This document shows, in pieces, positions 27,178-35,533 of a stretch of 64,000 nucleotides of DNA. A model generated the notes under the pieces. The model was not told where the DNA came from, made no database searches, and saw nothing but the letters and a program-made list of their open reading frames with translations. Origin of the DNA: Thiohalophilus sp. Lineage in GTDB: Bacteria; Pseudomonadota; Gammaproteobacteria; UBA6429; Thiohalophilaceae. The stretch is from contig NZ_JAXHMV010000001.1 of NCBI RefSeq assembly GCF_034521165.1, forward strand, positions 186,001 to 250,000, written 5' to 3'. The translations under genes and the position numbers were made by a program. The first letter of the stretch is position 1, and the number at the start of each line of letters is the position of its first letter.

Positions 27178-28578
27178 ATGCCTGATGCAATTTACTCGGT
27201 AACCGCCACGGATCAGGCCACCGACGCGCTCAAAGTGCCGCCGCACTCTATCGAGGCGGAGCAGGCGGTGCTCGGCGGGCTGATGATCGACAACAGCAGC
27301 TGGGACCAGGTGGCCGATCAGGTCACCGAAGAGGATTTTTACCGTCGCGATCACCGTCTGATTTTCCGCGCCATCGCCGCGCTGGCCCAGGAGAGCGATC
27401 CCTGCGACGTGGTGACCCTCTCCGAATGGCTGGAACGTCACAACCAGCTGGATGCCGCCGGCGGCATGAGTTATCTGGGCGGGCTGGCCAAGAACACCCC
27501 CACCGCCGCCAATATCAAGGCCTATGCGGCTATCGTGCGCGAACGCTCGGTACTGCGCCAGCTGACCCGGGTGGCCACCGAGATCGGCAACCTGGCCTAT
27601 AACCCGGAAGGGCGCAGCAGCGCCGAGGTGCTGGATCAGGCCGAGAAAGCCGTGTTCGACATCGCCGAGCAGGGCGCGCGCAATCGCTCCGGCTATGTCG
27701 GTATCAAGGATCTGCTGGTCAAGGCGGTGGATCGCATCGACGCGCTTTATCAAAGCAGCGACGCCTATACCGGCGTGCCCACCGGCTATACCGATTTCGA
27801 CGACATGACCTCCGGCCTGCAAAATTCCGACCTGGTCATCGTCGCCGGGCGCCCCTCCATGGGCAAAACCTCCTTCGCCATGAACCTGGTGGAAAACGCC
27901 GCCATCAAACACCAGGTGCCGGTGGCCGTGTTCAGTATGGAAATGCCCGGCGAGCAGCTGGTGATGCGTATGATGTCCTCGCTGGGGCGCATCGATCAGC
28001 ACAAGATCCGCACCGGCAAGCTGGATGATTCGGACTGGCCGCGTCTGACCTCGGCGGTGGGCATTCTCAACGAGGCGCCGATCTATATCGATGACACGCC
28101 GGGGCTGAGCCCCACCGAGATCCGCTCCCGTGCCCGGCGCATCAAGCGCGAGCATGGCCTGGGCCTGATCGTGGTCGACTATCTGCAGCTGATGCAGCTC
28201 AGTGGCAGCAGTGAAAACCGCACCAACGAGATCTCCGAGATCTCGCGCGGGCTCAAGGGACTGGCCAAGGAACTCAACGTGCCGGTCATCACTCTCTCGC
28301 AGCTCAACCGCTCGCTGGAACAGCGCCCCAACAAACGGCCGGTCATGTCGGACCTGCGTGAATCGGGCGCCATCGAACAGGACGCCGACGTGATCGTCTT
28401 TATCTATCGCGACGAGGTCTACAACGAAGAGAGCACCGACAAGGGCACCGCCGAGATTATCATCTCCAAACAGCGTAACGGCCCCATCGGGACCGCGCGT
28501 CTGACCTTCCTCGGCCAGTACACCAAGTTCGAAAACTACATCTCCGGCGACAACTATCTGGAAGGGCCCGGTGCATGA
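27178..28578 (+). CDS. dnaB: Replicative DNA helicase DnaB
   Basis: Hexameric 5'-3' helicase at the replication fork. 466 residues: N-terminal primase-interacting domain (SIEAEQAVLGGLMIDN), linker, and RecA-like C-terminal domain with Walker A GRPSMGKTSFAMNLV, Walker B LIVVDYLQLMQ and the ELNVPVITLSQLNRSLEQR motif. No intein insertion. The stop overlaps the alr start by four bases. Confidence 0.97.
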   Translation: MPDAIYSVTATDQATDALKVPPHSIEAEQAVLGGLMIDNSSWDQVADQVTEEDFYRRDHRLIFRAIAALAQESDPCDVVTLSEWLERHNQLDAAGGMSYLGGLAKNTPTAANIKAYAAIVRERSVLRQLTRVATEIGNLAYNPEGRSSAEVLDQAEKAVFDIAEQGARNRSGYVGIKDLLVKAVDRIDALYQSSDAYTGVPTGYTDFDDMTSGLQNSDLVIVAGRPSMGKTSFAMNLVENAAIKHQVPVAVFSMEMPGEQLVMRMMSSLGRIDQHKIRTGKLDDSDWPRLTSAVGILNEAPIYIDDTPGLSPTEIRSRARRIKREHGLGLIVVDYLQLMQLSGSSENRTNEISEISRGLKGLAKELNVPVITLSQLNRSLEQRPNKRPVMSDLRESGAIEQDADVIVFIYRDEVYNEESTDKGTAEIIISKQRNGPIGTARLTFLGQYTKFENYISGDNYLEGPGA

Positions 28579-29651
28579 CCCGTGCGACACGGGCCACCAT
28601 TAACCTTCGCGCCCTGCAACACAATCTGACCGTCGCCCGCCGGCACGCCCCTGGCAGCCAACTGATGGCGATCATCAAGGCCAACGGTTACGGCCACGGC
28701 ATGGTCGAGGTCGCCCAGGCCCTGGATGACGCCGATGCCTTTGGCGTGGCATCCATCGACGAGGCGATCACTCTGCGCGAGGCCGGCATTCCGCAATCGA
28801 TCGTGTTGCTCGAAGGCTTCGTTCAGGCCGGGGAACTGCGACTGATCGACGGCTATCAACTGCAGCCGGTAATCCATCATCCCCAACAGATCGTCATGCT
28901 GGAACAGTCACCCGGCCCGGCGCTGGATGTCTGGCTCAAGGTCGACACCGGCATGCATCGTCTCGGGATCGCCCCGCAGGAGACACCGGCCATGCTGACT
29001 CGCCTGCTTAATTGTTCGCGGGTCGCCAGCGTGCGCCTGATGACTCACCTGGCCAACGCCGACGATCGCGAGGATGACTATACCCTGGAGCAGGTTCGCC
29101 GTTTCGACGGCCTGAATGAACTGAGCGTCACCGCGCGCAGCATTGCCAACTCCGCCGGCCTGCTCGGCTGGCCGCAAAGCGAAAGCGACTGGGCCCGGCC
29201 CGGCATCATGCTCTACGGCGCTTCGCCCTTTATCAATAGTGTCGGCGAACAACAGGATCTGCAGCCGGTGATGACCCTGCGCTCGCAACTGATCGCGGTG
29301 AACCGGCACGGGGCCGGCGAACCCGTCGGCTACGGCGGCAGCTGGCGCTGTCCCGAGCCGATGCCGGTGGGAGTGGTGGCCATCGGCTACGGCGACGGCT
29401 ATCCGCGCCACGTGCCCAGCGGCACTCCGGTGTTACTGAACGGCAAGCGGGTGCCCATCGTCGGGCGGGTGTCGATGGACATGCTCTGCCTGGATCTGCG
29501 CGAGTGCCCCGATGCGAAAATCGGCGATGAAGTGATCCTGTGGGGCGAGGGACTGCCGGTGGAGGAGATCGCCGATGCCGCCGGCACCATCGCCTATGAG
29601 CTCTTATGTAAAGTGACATCGCGTGTCGATTTTGAGTACGTTCATCACTGA
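28575..29651 (+). CDS. alr: Alanine racemase
   Basis: PLP enzyme interconverting L- and D-alanine for peptidoglycan. 358 residues. The PLP lysine is in AIIKANGYGHG (about residue 34), with the partner catalytic tyrosine in GVVAIGYGDGYPR; RPGIMLYGASP and VGRVSMDMLCLDL are also diagnostic. The dnaB-alr coupling (ATGA overlap) is common in gammaproteobacteria. Confidence 0.97.
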   Translation: MTRATRATINLRALQHNLTVARRHAPGSQLMAIIKANGYGHGMVEVAQALDDADAFGVASIDEAITLREAGIPQSIVLLEGFVQAGELRLIDGYQLQPVIHHPQQIVMLEQSPGPALDVWLKVDTGMHRLGIAPQETPAMLTRLLNCSRVASVRLMTHLANADDREDDYTLEQVRRFDGLNELSVTARSIANSAGLLGWPQSESDWARPGIMLYGASPFINSVGEQQDLQPVMTLRSQLIAVNRHGAGEPVGYGGSWRCPEPMPVGVVAIGYGDGYPRHVPSGTPVLLNGKRVPIVGRVSMDMLCLDLRECPDAKIGDEVILWGEGLPVEEIADAAGTIAYELLCKVTSRVDFEYVHH

Positions 29652-29683
29652 ACCGTCAGCGGTTCGAACACGGAGGCGTTCTC

Positions 29684-30556
29684 ATGAACGTTGCCGCCTA
29701 CGCCCTGTATGACTCGCGCGACAAGGGGCGCTATATGCCGTTGTACGGCCTGCTGTCCGGCATGCTGTTGTGGCTGCTGGATGCCATGGTCGATGTCTAT
29801 GTCCTGCAGGTTCCCCAGACCCTGGTCGAGAATCTGATCTTCCCGCCACTGTTCGACATTGCCCTGCGCAGCGGCATTATCGTGTTGATGGTCGCCCTCG
29901 GCGTGGCGGCACGGCGCAAACTCAAACGCCAGGAATCCCTGCAACAGGAATTGCTGGAATACAAAAACCGGCTGGAAGAGCTGATCGAACTGCGCGCCGA
30001 GGAAGTCCGCAATCCCGCCGACTCGGTTAACTCCGAGATTACCGTGTTAAAGGATCGTACCCGCGACCTGGAAGAGATCGCCAGCATCGATGGCCTGACC
30101 CGGTTCTATAACCGGCGTAAGTTCGGCGATCTGATCGACTACGAACTGGCGCGCCAGCAACGCTATCATCACAGCCTGTCACTGATCCTGGTGGACATCG
30201 ATCGCTTCTGTGAGATCGCCGCCGTCCACGGCCAGGCCACCAGCGAACACGTCATTCGCAGTGTCGCCAGTCGCATTCACTCGCGCATCCGCGCTACCGA
30301 CATCCCGGCCCGCTGGTCGGAAGACGAGTTCGCGATCCTCATTCCCGAAACCCGCCAGAGCGATGCCCGGCGCCTGGCGCAAAAACTGGTCAAGGCCATC
30401 GACGGCACCCTGATCGATAACTTTGGCCTGGTCAGTATCAGCTGCGGCGTCACCGAAGCGCAGGCGCAGGACAACGTGGAACAGTTCACCGACCGCTGCG
30501 TGGAAGCGGTGCGGCTGGCGCGCGAGGGTGGGGGGAACCGGGTGGAAGTGTTGTAA
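29684..30556 (+). CDS. Membrane protein with degenerate GGDEF domain
   Basis: 290 residues. Two hydrophobic segments (about 18-40 and 56-76) make an N-terminal membrane module, followed by a coiled coil (80-130) and a GGDEF-fold domain (about 131-290, beginning IASIDGLTRFYNRR). The active-site motif is SEDEF (212-216) instead of GGDEF, and the substrate-binding positions FKxIND and GHxxGD are FCEIAA and GQATSE, so GTP condensation is unlikely. The I-site RxxD (RATD, 203-206) is kept five residues before the motif, so it may bind c-di-GMP as a receptor. It lies 32 bases after alr with the same orientation. Confidence 0.85.
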   Translation: MNVAAYALYDSRDKGRYMPLYGLLSGMLLWLLDAMVDVYVLQVPQTLVENLIFPPLFDIALRSGIIVLMVALGVAARRKLKRQESLQQELLEYKNRLEELIELRAEEVRNPADSVNSEITVLKDRTRDLEEIASIDGLTRFYNRRKFGDLIDYELARQQRYHHSLSLILVDIDRFCEIAAVHGQATSEHVIRSVASRIHSRIRATDIPARWSEDEFAILIPETRQSDARRLAQKLVKAIDGTLIDNFGLVSISCGVTEAQAQDNVEQFTDRCVEAVRLAREGGGNRVEVL

Positions 30557-31205
30557 CTTTTCTTTTTGTTCCCTCCCCTCCAAGGGACAAATCTGTCGGG
30601 AACAGATTTGAACAGCCGAAGGCTGGCCCGAAGGGTGTAGGGCAGGATGCCCGGAATAACGGCCAGGGAGGGGTGATCAGCATCCGGCTTTACCAAAATG
30701 AGCGCCCTCCGGGCGGTCTGGATCTTGAAAGCGCTGACCCGCCAGCGCGCCTCGGGTTCATCTGACGAAGGCCATCCCTGGCCTTCGCACTTCGTGCAGC
30801 CTCCGGCTGTCCAAATTCGAGTCGCTCCCGGCATCCTGCCTCCCGCGACATTAGTACATTCATGTACGTCATCCTGACGAATTTGTCTTTGTCACGCGAC
30901 AAAGAAACAGAACCAAAGAAAACGCGCCCGAAAGACGCCGCCGGTCCAGCCATTTCCAATGGCTGGAGCGGTTCCCTGCGCTTCTCATTCCAGTCGGGCT
31001 CGCCAGACGGCACGTCCCTGTGCCGTCGAGCGAGTGGCGGCATCTAACGGAGGCCGGGGTCAGGTCTCGCCTTTTGCTTTATCGTAATATTGTCTAGGCT
31101 TTTCTTTGATAGTTAGGGCCAGAGTAAAAATTTAATCGATTTATAATTTGTACTGATTCAAGCTATCTATCGTTTTTAACCCGGTTTTCAGATTTGTTTT
31201 TGCAA
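30557..31205. repeat. Gene-free 649-base stretch of hairpins and common intergenic repeat
   Basis: No supported gene. Contains several perfect small inverted repeats: caaatctgt/acagatttg near 30588-30610, gaaggcca/tggccttc near 30766-30787, and ctttgtc/gacaaag at 30887-30904. The segment from about 30880 (tttgtcacgcgacaaagaaacag, then accaaagaaaacgcgcccg) resembles a repeat often seen downstream of proteobacterial genes. The last 130 bases are AT-rich. ORFs of about 60-117 codons here are not credible. Confidence 0.5.
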
Positions 31206-31637
31206 TCAGGCGAGTGCTGCGGCTATCAGTGACAGGACAACAACCGTGGTCAGGACGATGCGCATCGGTACATACCATGCGGGCACAAGGTTATCTTTTG
31301 CGGCACGCTGGTCCATAACGCATAAAGTAACAAACGCAATTATCAGTATGCTGTAGCTGTATGTGTGAGCGATCAACAAGGCAGCCCAGCCAAACAAAGC
31401 GGGAAACACGCTCAGCGCCAGTTGCACCTGCGCCGGTTTTCCCTGATGCGACATGGCCGCACCCCAGTGGATCGCTCCCATAAACGAAAGGATAATGGCG
31501 CCGTAGGTTCTCAAGACGAAGTCGGCGTTCTGTACGCCAGGCAGATCAATCCATGTTCCGATACTGAAGACGACAAATGGAATCAGGCCGGCATATCCCA
31601 GAACTTTTGCCAATTGTTCGGTTTTTATCGTATTCAA
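31206..31637 (-). CDS. DUF3429 inner-membrane protein
   Basis: 143 residues with four hydrophobic helices (GYAGLIPFVVFSIG, YGAIILSFMGAIHWG, LSVFPALFGWAALLI with SILIIAFVTLCVMD, and IVLTTVVVLSLIAAAL). FMGAIHWGAAM is the typical DUF3429 core. Function unknown. The start is a TTG at 31637 behind an AGGGA at suitable distance. It stands alone, on the opposite strand from its flanking repeat region. Confidence 0.78.
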   Translation of the reverse strand: MNTIKTEQLAKVLGYAGLIPFVVFSIGTWIDLPGVQNADFVLRTYGAIILSFMGAIHWGAAMSHQGKPAQVQLALSVFPALFGWAALLIAHTYSYSILIIAFVTLCVMDQRAAKDNLVPAWYVPMRIVLTTVVVLSLIAAALA

Positions 31638-31836
31638 AATTTAGTTTCCCTACTGGTTTTCTGAACTGCCAACTTCGCTTGATCTCCCTCTGCGTTAATG
31701 GTTTTTTACGGAAAAGGTGGCAAATTTATTTAACTGTTCGTATTGAGACAGGAAGGATTAAAAATAATTCTGTCACCTTTTGTATTCGCCCTTTGTCTTC
31801 GTGTCTTCATGGTAAATAGTTTCGTAACAAACAGAA

Positions 31837-32118
31837 CTATTGCTGTGATACCCGGATATAGGCACGGGCACGTTTAACCTTGTCGATACAGTTTGGGTAT
31901 TTTCCAAACTCAAACTGTATCTTGGCAGCTGTCAACAGGCTTGCGGCCTTGGTGTATTCCATTGTGCCGCCAAGCCCCTTGGCTTTGGCAAAGTCGAGCT
32001 CTTTGTAAGCGGTTTCCAGGCCACGTTCACATTGCAGGGCAGCTGTACTCTCGGGGTTGCCTGCGCACGCGGTAATAAAGAAAAATACCAGGGACAGAAG
32101 GGACAGTTTTAATCGCAT
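31837..32118 (-). CDS. Small lipoprotein of unknown function
   Basis: About 93 residues from ATG 32118, chosen because a perfect GGAGG lies five bases before it; the ATG directly upstream (32121) is too close. The N-terminus is a lipoprotein signal with a lipobox (FFFITAC-AG), so the mature protein is a membrane-anchored lipoprotein. The rest is helical and charged (ETAYKELDFAKAKGLGG, AASLLTAAKIQFEFGKY, CIDKVKRARAYI), reminiscent of small TPR-like or DUF4398-type lipoproteins. No function assigned. Confidence 0.75.
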   Translation of the reverse strand: MRLKLSLLSLVFFFITACAGNPESTAALQCERGLETAYKELDFAKAKGLGGTMEYTKAASLLTAAKIQFEFGKYPNCIDKVKRARAYIRVSQQ

Positions 32119-32273
32119 CATTACCTCCGAAATTCTGCTCATGCGGATGAGGATCGCAGCTTATGATACTAACGATTCCCAACCGACTTTAATACTTCTC
32201 ATTTAACATTTCAGCAATAACCCTTGTTTCGGGGAGTTATGGTGACAGTATGCATATTTCCCGCCACAATCCT

Positions 32274-32336
32274 GAACTGCCAACTGCCAACTGCCAACTG
32301 CCAACTGCCAACTGCCAACTGCCAACTGTGTACTGC
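32274..32336. repeat. Heptad tandem repeat CAACTGC
   Basis: Nine consecutive heptads: GAACTGC, six CAACTGC, CAACTGT and GTACTGC. A half copy of the cttcgcgtcttcgtggt repeat follows at 32355-32382. Located between the lipoprotein gene and the PDC-sensor gene, just beyond the latter's stop codon. Confidence 0.85.
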
Positions 32337-32387
32337 CCTGACTCAATAAACATCCTTCGAGTTCTTCGCGTCTTCGTGGTGAAAATT

Positions 32388-33341
32388 CTACACAGCCTCG
32401 GCCGTTTCCCCGAACCAGAACCGGCTGTCCATCTCCAGGAACTGCTGGAAGTGGATGTAATGCGAGCCGTCGCAGGAGAAGGTGAGTCCGACCATGCCGT
32501 TGATGATGTTGAACGAGGCGGAGCGCAGGTAGATGGTTTCATCCGCGTGGCGCAGGGCCTTGAACTGATCCAGCACACGGCCGATGTCATCAGAGCTGAC
32601 CTGAGTGCGCTCATGCGCGGGGCGGCGCGGGTAGGCGAGGCAGCGTTCGGGATCGACGATCTCATCGAGCATGTGGATGTTGTAGTCATACGGATCGTCC
32701 AGCGACCAGAAGGAGGCGCGGGAGCTGGAGAAGTGGATCTTGACGTGAAAGATGCCGTGATGGCGCAGCATGTCGGCGATGCTGTTCATGACTTCGCCGA
32801 GCACCTTGTCCATGGCGCTTATGGAACGCTGCTGCTGAAACACGGTGCCGCGGATCGCCGGGTCGCCCTTGTACTGGCTCCAGCCGGCCGAGGCCGGAGG
32901 ATTGCTGCGCTGGCTGTGCAAATCGTCGACGTTGTAGTCGCCGGCGATGAAGCCGAGGATGGCGTCGCCGTCGTGCACGGCCTGGATGGCGGTGATGCAG
33001 GGGCGCAGGCTGTGGCGGCTGGTATAGACCGGTGACAGGGTGAAGCCCTGCCAGGGCAGGATACGCTTTAAATAGGGCCGGCCGGTGAGATCCAGGCCGC
33101 GCCACTGGGTATCGAGCTGATCATTCTCAATGTTGGCGGAGATCAGGGTGTTATGGGTGTCCACCGCGTAAAGCATGTGGCAGTGGGGCAGTCGGTTCAG
33201 TCCCTGCAACAGTACCTGATCCAGTTGTGTCGGTTCCTGCCAGACGCTGGCGGTTTCCCGGGCGAGGGCGGTCAGCGGCTCGGCCGCGAGGCTGGCCAGC
33301 AGTTGCTTTTGATAGGTAATGCGATCCTTGAAGGCTGACAT
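32388..33341 (-). CDS. PDC-sensor (Cache-like) domain protein, apparently soluble
   Basis: 317 residues from ATG 33341 (MSAFKDRITYQKQLL); an in-frame extension to 33458 lacks support. The middle (about 45-145) has a PDC/Cache-type sensor pattern: MLYAVDTHNTLISANI, GLDLTGRPYLKRILPWQGFTLS, PVYTSRHSLRPCITAI and ILGFIAGDYNVDDL. The C-terminal half (about 180-317) is unfamiliar, aromatic-rich (FWSLDDPYDYNIHML, HYIHFQQFLEMDSRFWFGE). There is no signal peptide or transmembrane helix, unusual for a domain that is normally extracytoplasmic. Ligand and partner unknown. Confidence 0.75.
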   Translation of the reverse strand: MSAFKDRITYQKQLLASLAAEPLTALARETASVWQEPTQLDQVLLQGLNRLPHCHMLYAVDTHNTLISANIENDQLDTQWRGLDLTGRPYLKRILPWQGFTLSPVYTSRHSLRPCITAIQAVHDGDAILGFIAGDYNVDDLHSQRSNPPASAGWSQYKGDPAIRGTVFQQQRSISAMDKVLGEVMNSIADMLRHHGIFHVKIHFSSSRASFWSLDDPYDYNIHMLDEIVDPERCLAYPRRPAHERTQVSSDDIGRVLDQFKALRHADETIYLRSASFNIINGMVGLTFSCDGSHYIHFQQFLEMDSRFWFGETAEAV

Positions 33342-33542
33342 AATGTTCCATCCATGTGGTTGTCGGGTAGTGCTATTCCTGTACTGGTATTCAAATAGCA
33401 TGCCGTCGATTGTCCCCGTGGGCTGTGACAGGCGGATGACGCGGGTTACTTGCGGCAAATGCGCCGGAATTGCGCGGGGATCGTGACTGGCTCGCTCATG
33501 GTACCATGTCCCCTGATCTCAAGAGCGGATATCTAATCCCCT

Positions 33543-34907
33543 ATGGCCAAGAGCAAAGTTGTTTATTCCTGCACCGAATGTGGTTCCCAGGCACCAAAAT
33601 GGGCCGGGCAGTGCGGTGACTGCGGGGCGTGGAACACGCTGGTGGAAGTGACCGCAGTGAGCAGCGGCGCGCGCAACGCGCGCTTCAGCGGCTTTGCCGG
33701 CGACGCGGCCGGCCAGCGGGTGCAGCGACTGGCGGAGGTGAATGCCGCCGACGTGGCCCGTGTGCCCACCGGGATCGGCGAGTTCGACCGGGTGCTGGGC
33801 AGCGGGCTGGTGCCCGGCTCGGTGGTGTTGCTGGGCGGCGATCCCGGCATCGGCAAGTCAACGTTATTATTGCAAACCGTGGTCAGCCTGGGACAGCAAC
33901 TGACCCCGCTGTATATTACCGGCGAGGAATCGCTGCAGCAGGTCAGCCTGCGCGCGCAACGCCTGGGGCTGGCGGCGGACGATCTGGCCCTGCTGGCCGA
34001 AACCCGGGTGGAGGATATCCTGGCCATTGCCCAGCAGGAGCAACCCCGGGTGCTGGTGATCGATTCCATCCAGACCATCTTTACCGACGAGGTGACCTCG
34101 GCGCCCGGCTCGGTCAGCCAGGTGCGCGAGTCGGCGGCGCAACTGGTGCGCTATGCCAAGCAGACCGGCACCGCGCTGTTTCTGGTCGGCCATGTCACCA
34201 AGGAGGGCACCCTGGCCGGGCCGCGGGTGCTGGAGCACATGGTCGATACCGTGCTCTATTTCGAAGGCGATTCCAGCAGCCGCTATCGCATGGTGCGGGC
34301 GATGAAAAACCGCTTCGGCGCGGTCAACGAGCTGGGCGTGTTTGCCATGACCGACAAGGGGCTGCGCGAGGTGAACAACCCTTCGGCGATCTTTTTGTCC
34401 CGCCACGACGAGGCGGTGCCCGGCAGTGTCATCCTGGTCACGCTCGAAGGCAGCCGCCCGTTGCTGGTGGAAGTGCAGGCGCTGGTCGATGACAGTCAGT
34501 TGAGCAATCCGCGCCGGGTGACCACTGGCCTGGAACACAACCGCCTGGCCATGCTGCTGGCCGTGCTGCATCGCCACGCCGGCGTGGTGTGCGCCGATCA
34601 GGATGTGTTCGCCAACGTGGTCGGCGGCGTGCGGGTCACCGAAACCGCCGCCGACCTGGCGGTGATCCTGGCGGTCATGTCGAGCCTGCGTAACAAGACC
34701 CTGCCGCAGGAACTGGTGGTGTTCGGCGAAGTGGGCCTGGCCGGCGAAATCCGCCCCGTGCCCAACGGCCAGGACCGCCTGCAGGAAGCGGCCAAACACG
34801 GCTTCAAACGCGCCGTCATCCCCAAAGGCAACGCCCCGCGCAAACCCATCGACGGCCTGCAGATCACCGCGGTTAGCCGGCTCGAAGAACTCCTTGATCT
34901 TTTTTAG
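33543..34907 (+). CDS. radA: DNA repair protein RadA (Sms)
   Basis: RecA-like, hexameric helicase that promotes branch migration in recombination. 454 residues: an N-terminal zinc finger (CTECGSQAPKWAGQCGDC), the ATPase domain with Walker A GGDPGIGKSTLLLQ, the RadA-specific KNRFGAVNELGVF motif, and a C-terminal Lon-like domain (LPQELVVFGEVGLAGEIRPV). Single gene, followed by a MITE-like element. Confidence 0.97.
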   Translation: MAKSKVVYSCTECGSQAPKWAGQCGDCGAWNTLVEVTAVSSGARNARFSGFAGDAAGQRVQRLAEVNAADVARVPTGIGEFDRVLGSGLVPGSVVLLGGDPGIGKSTLLLQTVVSLGQQLTPLYITGEESLQQVSLRAQRLGLAADDLALLAETRVEDILAIAQQEQPRVLVIDSIQTIFTDEVTSAPGSVSQVRESAAQLVRYAKQTGTALFLVGHVTKEGTLAGPRVLEHMVDTVLYFEGDSSSRYRMVRAMKNRFGAVNELGVFAMTDKGLREVNNPSAIFLSRHDEAVPGSVILVTLEGSRPLLVEVQALVDDSQLSNPRRVTTGLEHNRLAMLLAVLHRHAGVVCADQDVFANVVGGVRVTETAADLAVILAVMSSLRNKTLPQELVVFGEVGLAGEIRPVPNGQDRLQEAAKHGFKRAVIPKGNAPRKPIDGLQITAVSRLEELLDLF

Positions 34908-34915
34908 TGAGCGCA

Positions 34916-35127
34916 CTGGAAAGTAACGCAAAGATCGCAAAGACGCAGAGGACGCAAAGGAAGAAATCACTACAACAATTCGTCAACTCTTGCTCTGTGC
35001 TACTTGCCACCAAGAATCAGTAAATAGAGTTGAATATTACACCTGTTCTTCATCAACCCCGGTGCACAGAAAGCTTAATAGAAGCTTTGCGTTCTTTGCG
35101 CCTCTGCGTCCTCCGCGTTATTTCCAG
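34916..35127. repeat. MITE-like element, CTGGAAA..AACGC family, best copy
   Basis: 212 bases between radA and the PilZ gene. The left end (ctggaaagtaacgcaaagat) and right end (gaagctttgcgtt ... ctccgcgttatttccag) are near-perfect inverted repeats over about 44 bases, each made of gcaaag-type heptad-like units. The 120-base centre has no ORF. Size and structure fit a miniature inverted-repeat element; I could not define a target-site duplication. Confidence 0.75.
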
Positions 35128-35156
35128 CGAAGGAGAGAAATGGCTCACCGGTAGGT

Positions 35157-35531
35157 CTAGTCCGATTCGAGCAGTTCGGCCAGTTCGCGTTCGAGCAGGG
35201 CGGGGTCGCCGAGGTTGAGTTCGAGCAGGCGGTGCAGGTGGCTGGCGCTGTCGAGATCCATGTGGTCGAAGTGCAGGCCAAGGTGGTCGGGGTTGTCGTA
35301 GTGGGTAATGCGGGTTTCAAATTCCAGCCGGACTTCTTCGCTCAGCTGCAGTTGCAGCAGATAGGTTTTGTCAAAGTCGCGGGGGCCATCCGTGGGGCGG
35401 CGGATCATGGCACCGCGCAGGCTGATGTCGATCACCTCGGTTTGCCACTGGCGGTTGTTAGTGGTGTCGATTAGCCACGCGTCGCCATCGAAGCGGATGC
35501 GGGTGAAGTGTCGGCGTTCGGAGTCGCTCAT
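35157..35531 (-). CDS. PilZ-domain protein (c-di-GMP receptor)
   Basis: 124 residues. The c-di-GMP-binding pattern is present: an Arg-rich N-terminus (RRHFTRIRF) and, about 25 residues later, DISLRG (the D/NxSxxG motif). The rest is the PilZ barrel with an acidic C-terminal helix (LEREL AELLE). Lies three bases after the FHA gene and on the same strand, so the two are probably cotranscribed. Target process unknown; no flagellar or pilus genes adjoin it. Confidence 0.85.
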   Translation of the reverse strand: MSDSERRHFTRIRFDGDAWLIDTTNNRQWQTEVIDISLRGAMIRRPTDGPRDFDKTYLLQLQLSEEVRLEFETRITHYDNPDHLGLHFDHMDLDSASHLHRLLELNLGDPALLERELAELLESD

Positions 35532-35533
35532 GC

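Noticed and set aside
30862..31047. 61-codon plus-strand ORF in the repeat block after the GGDEF gene
   Set aside because: Falls in hairpin-rich repeat sequence with no start signal and no recognisable domain.
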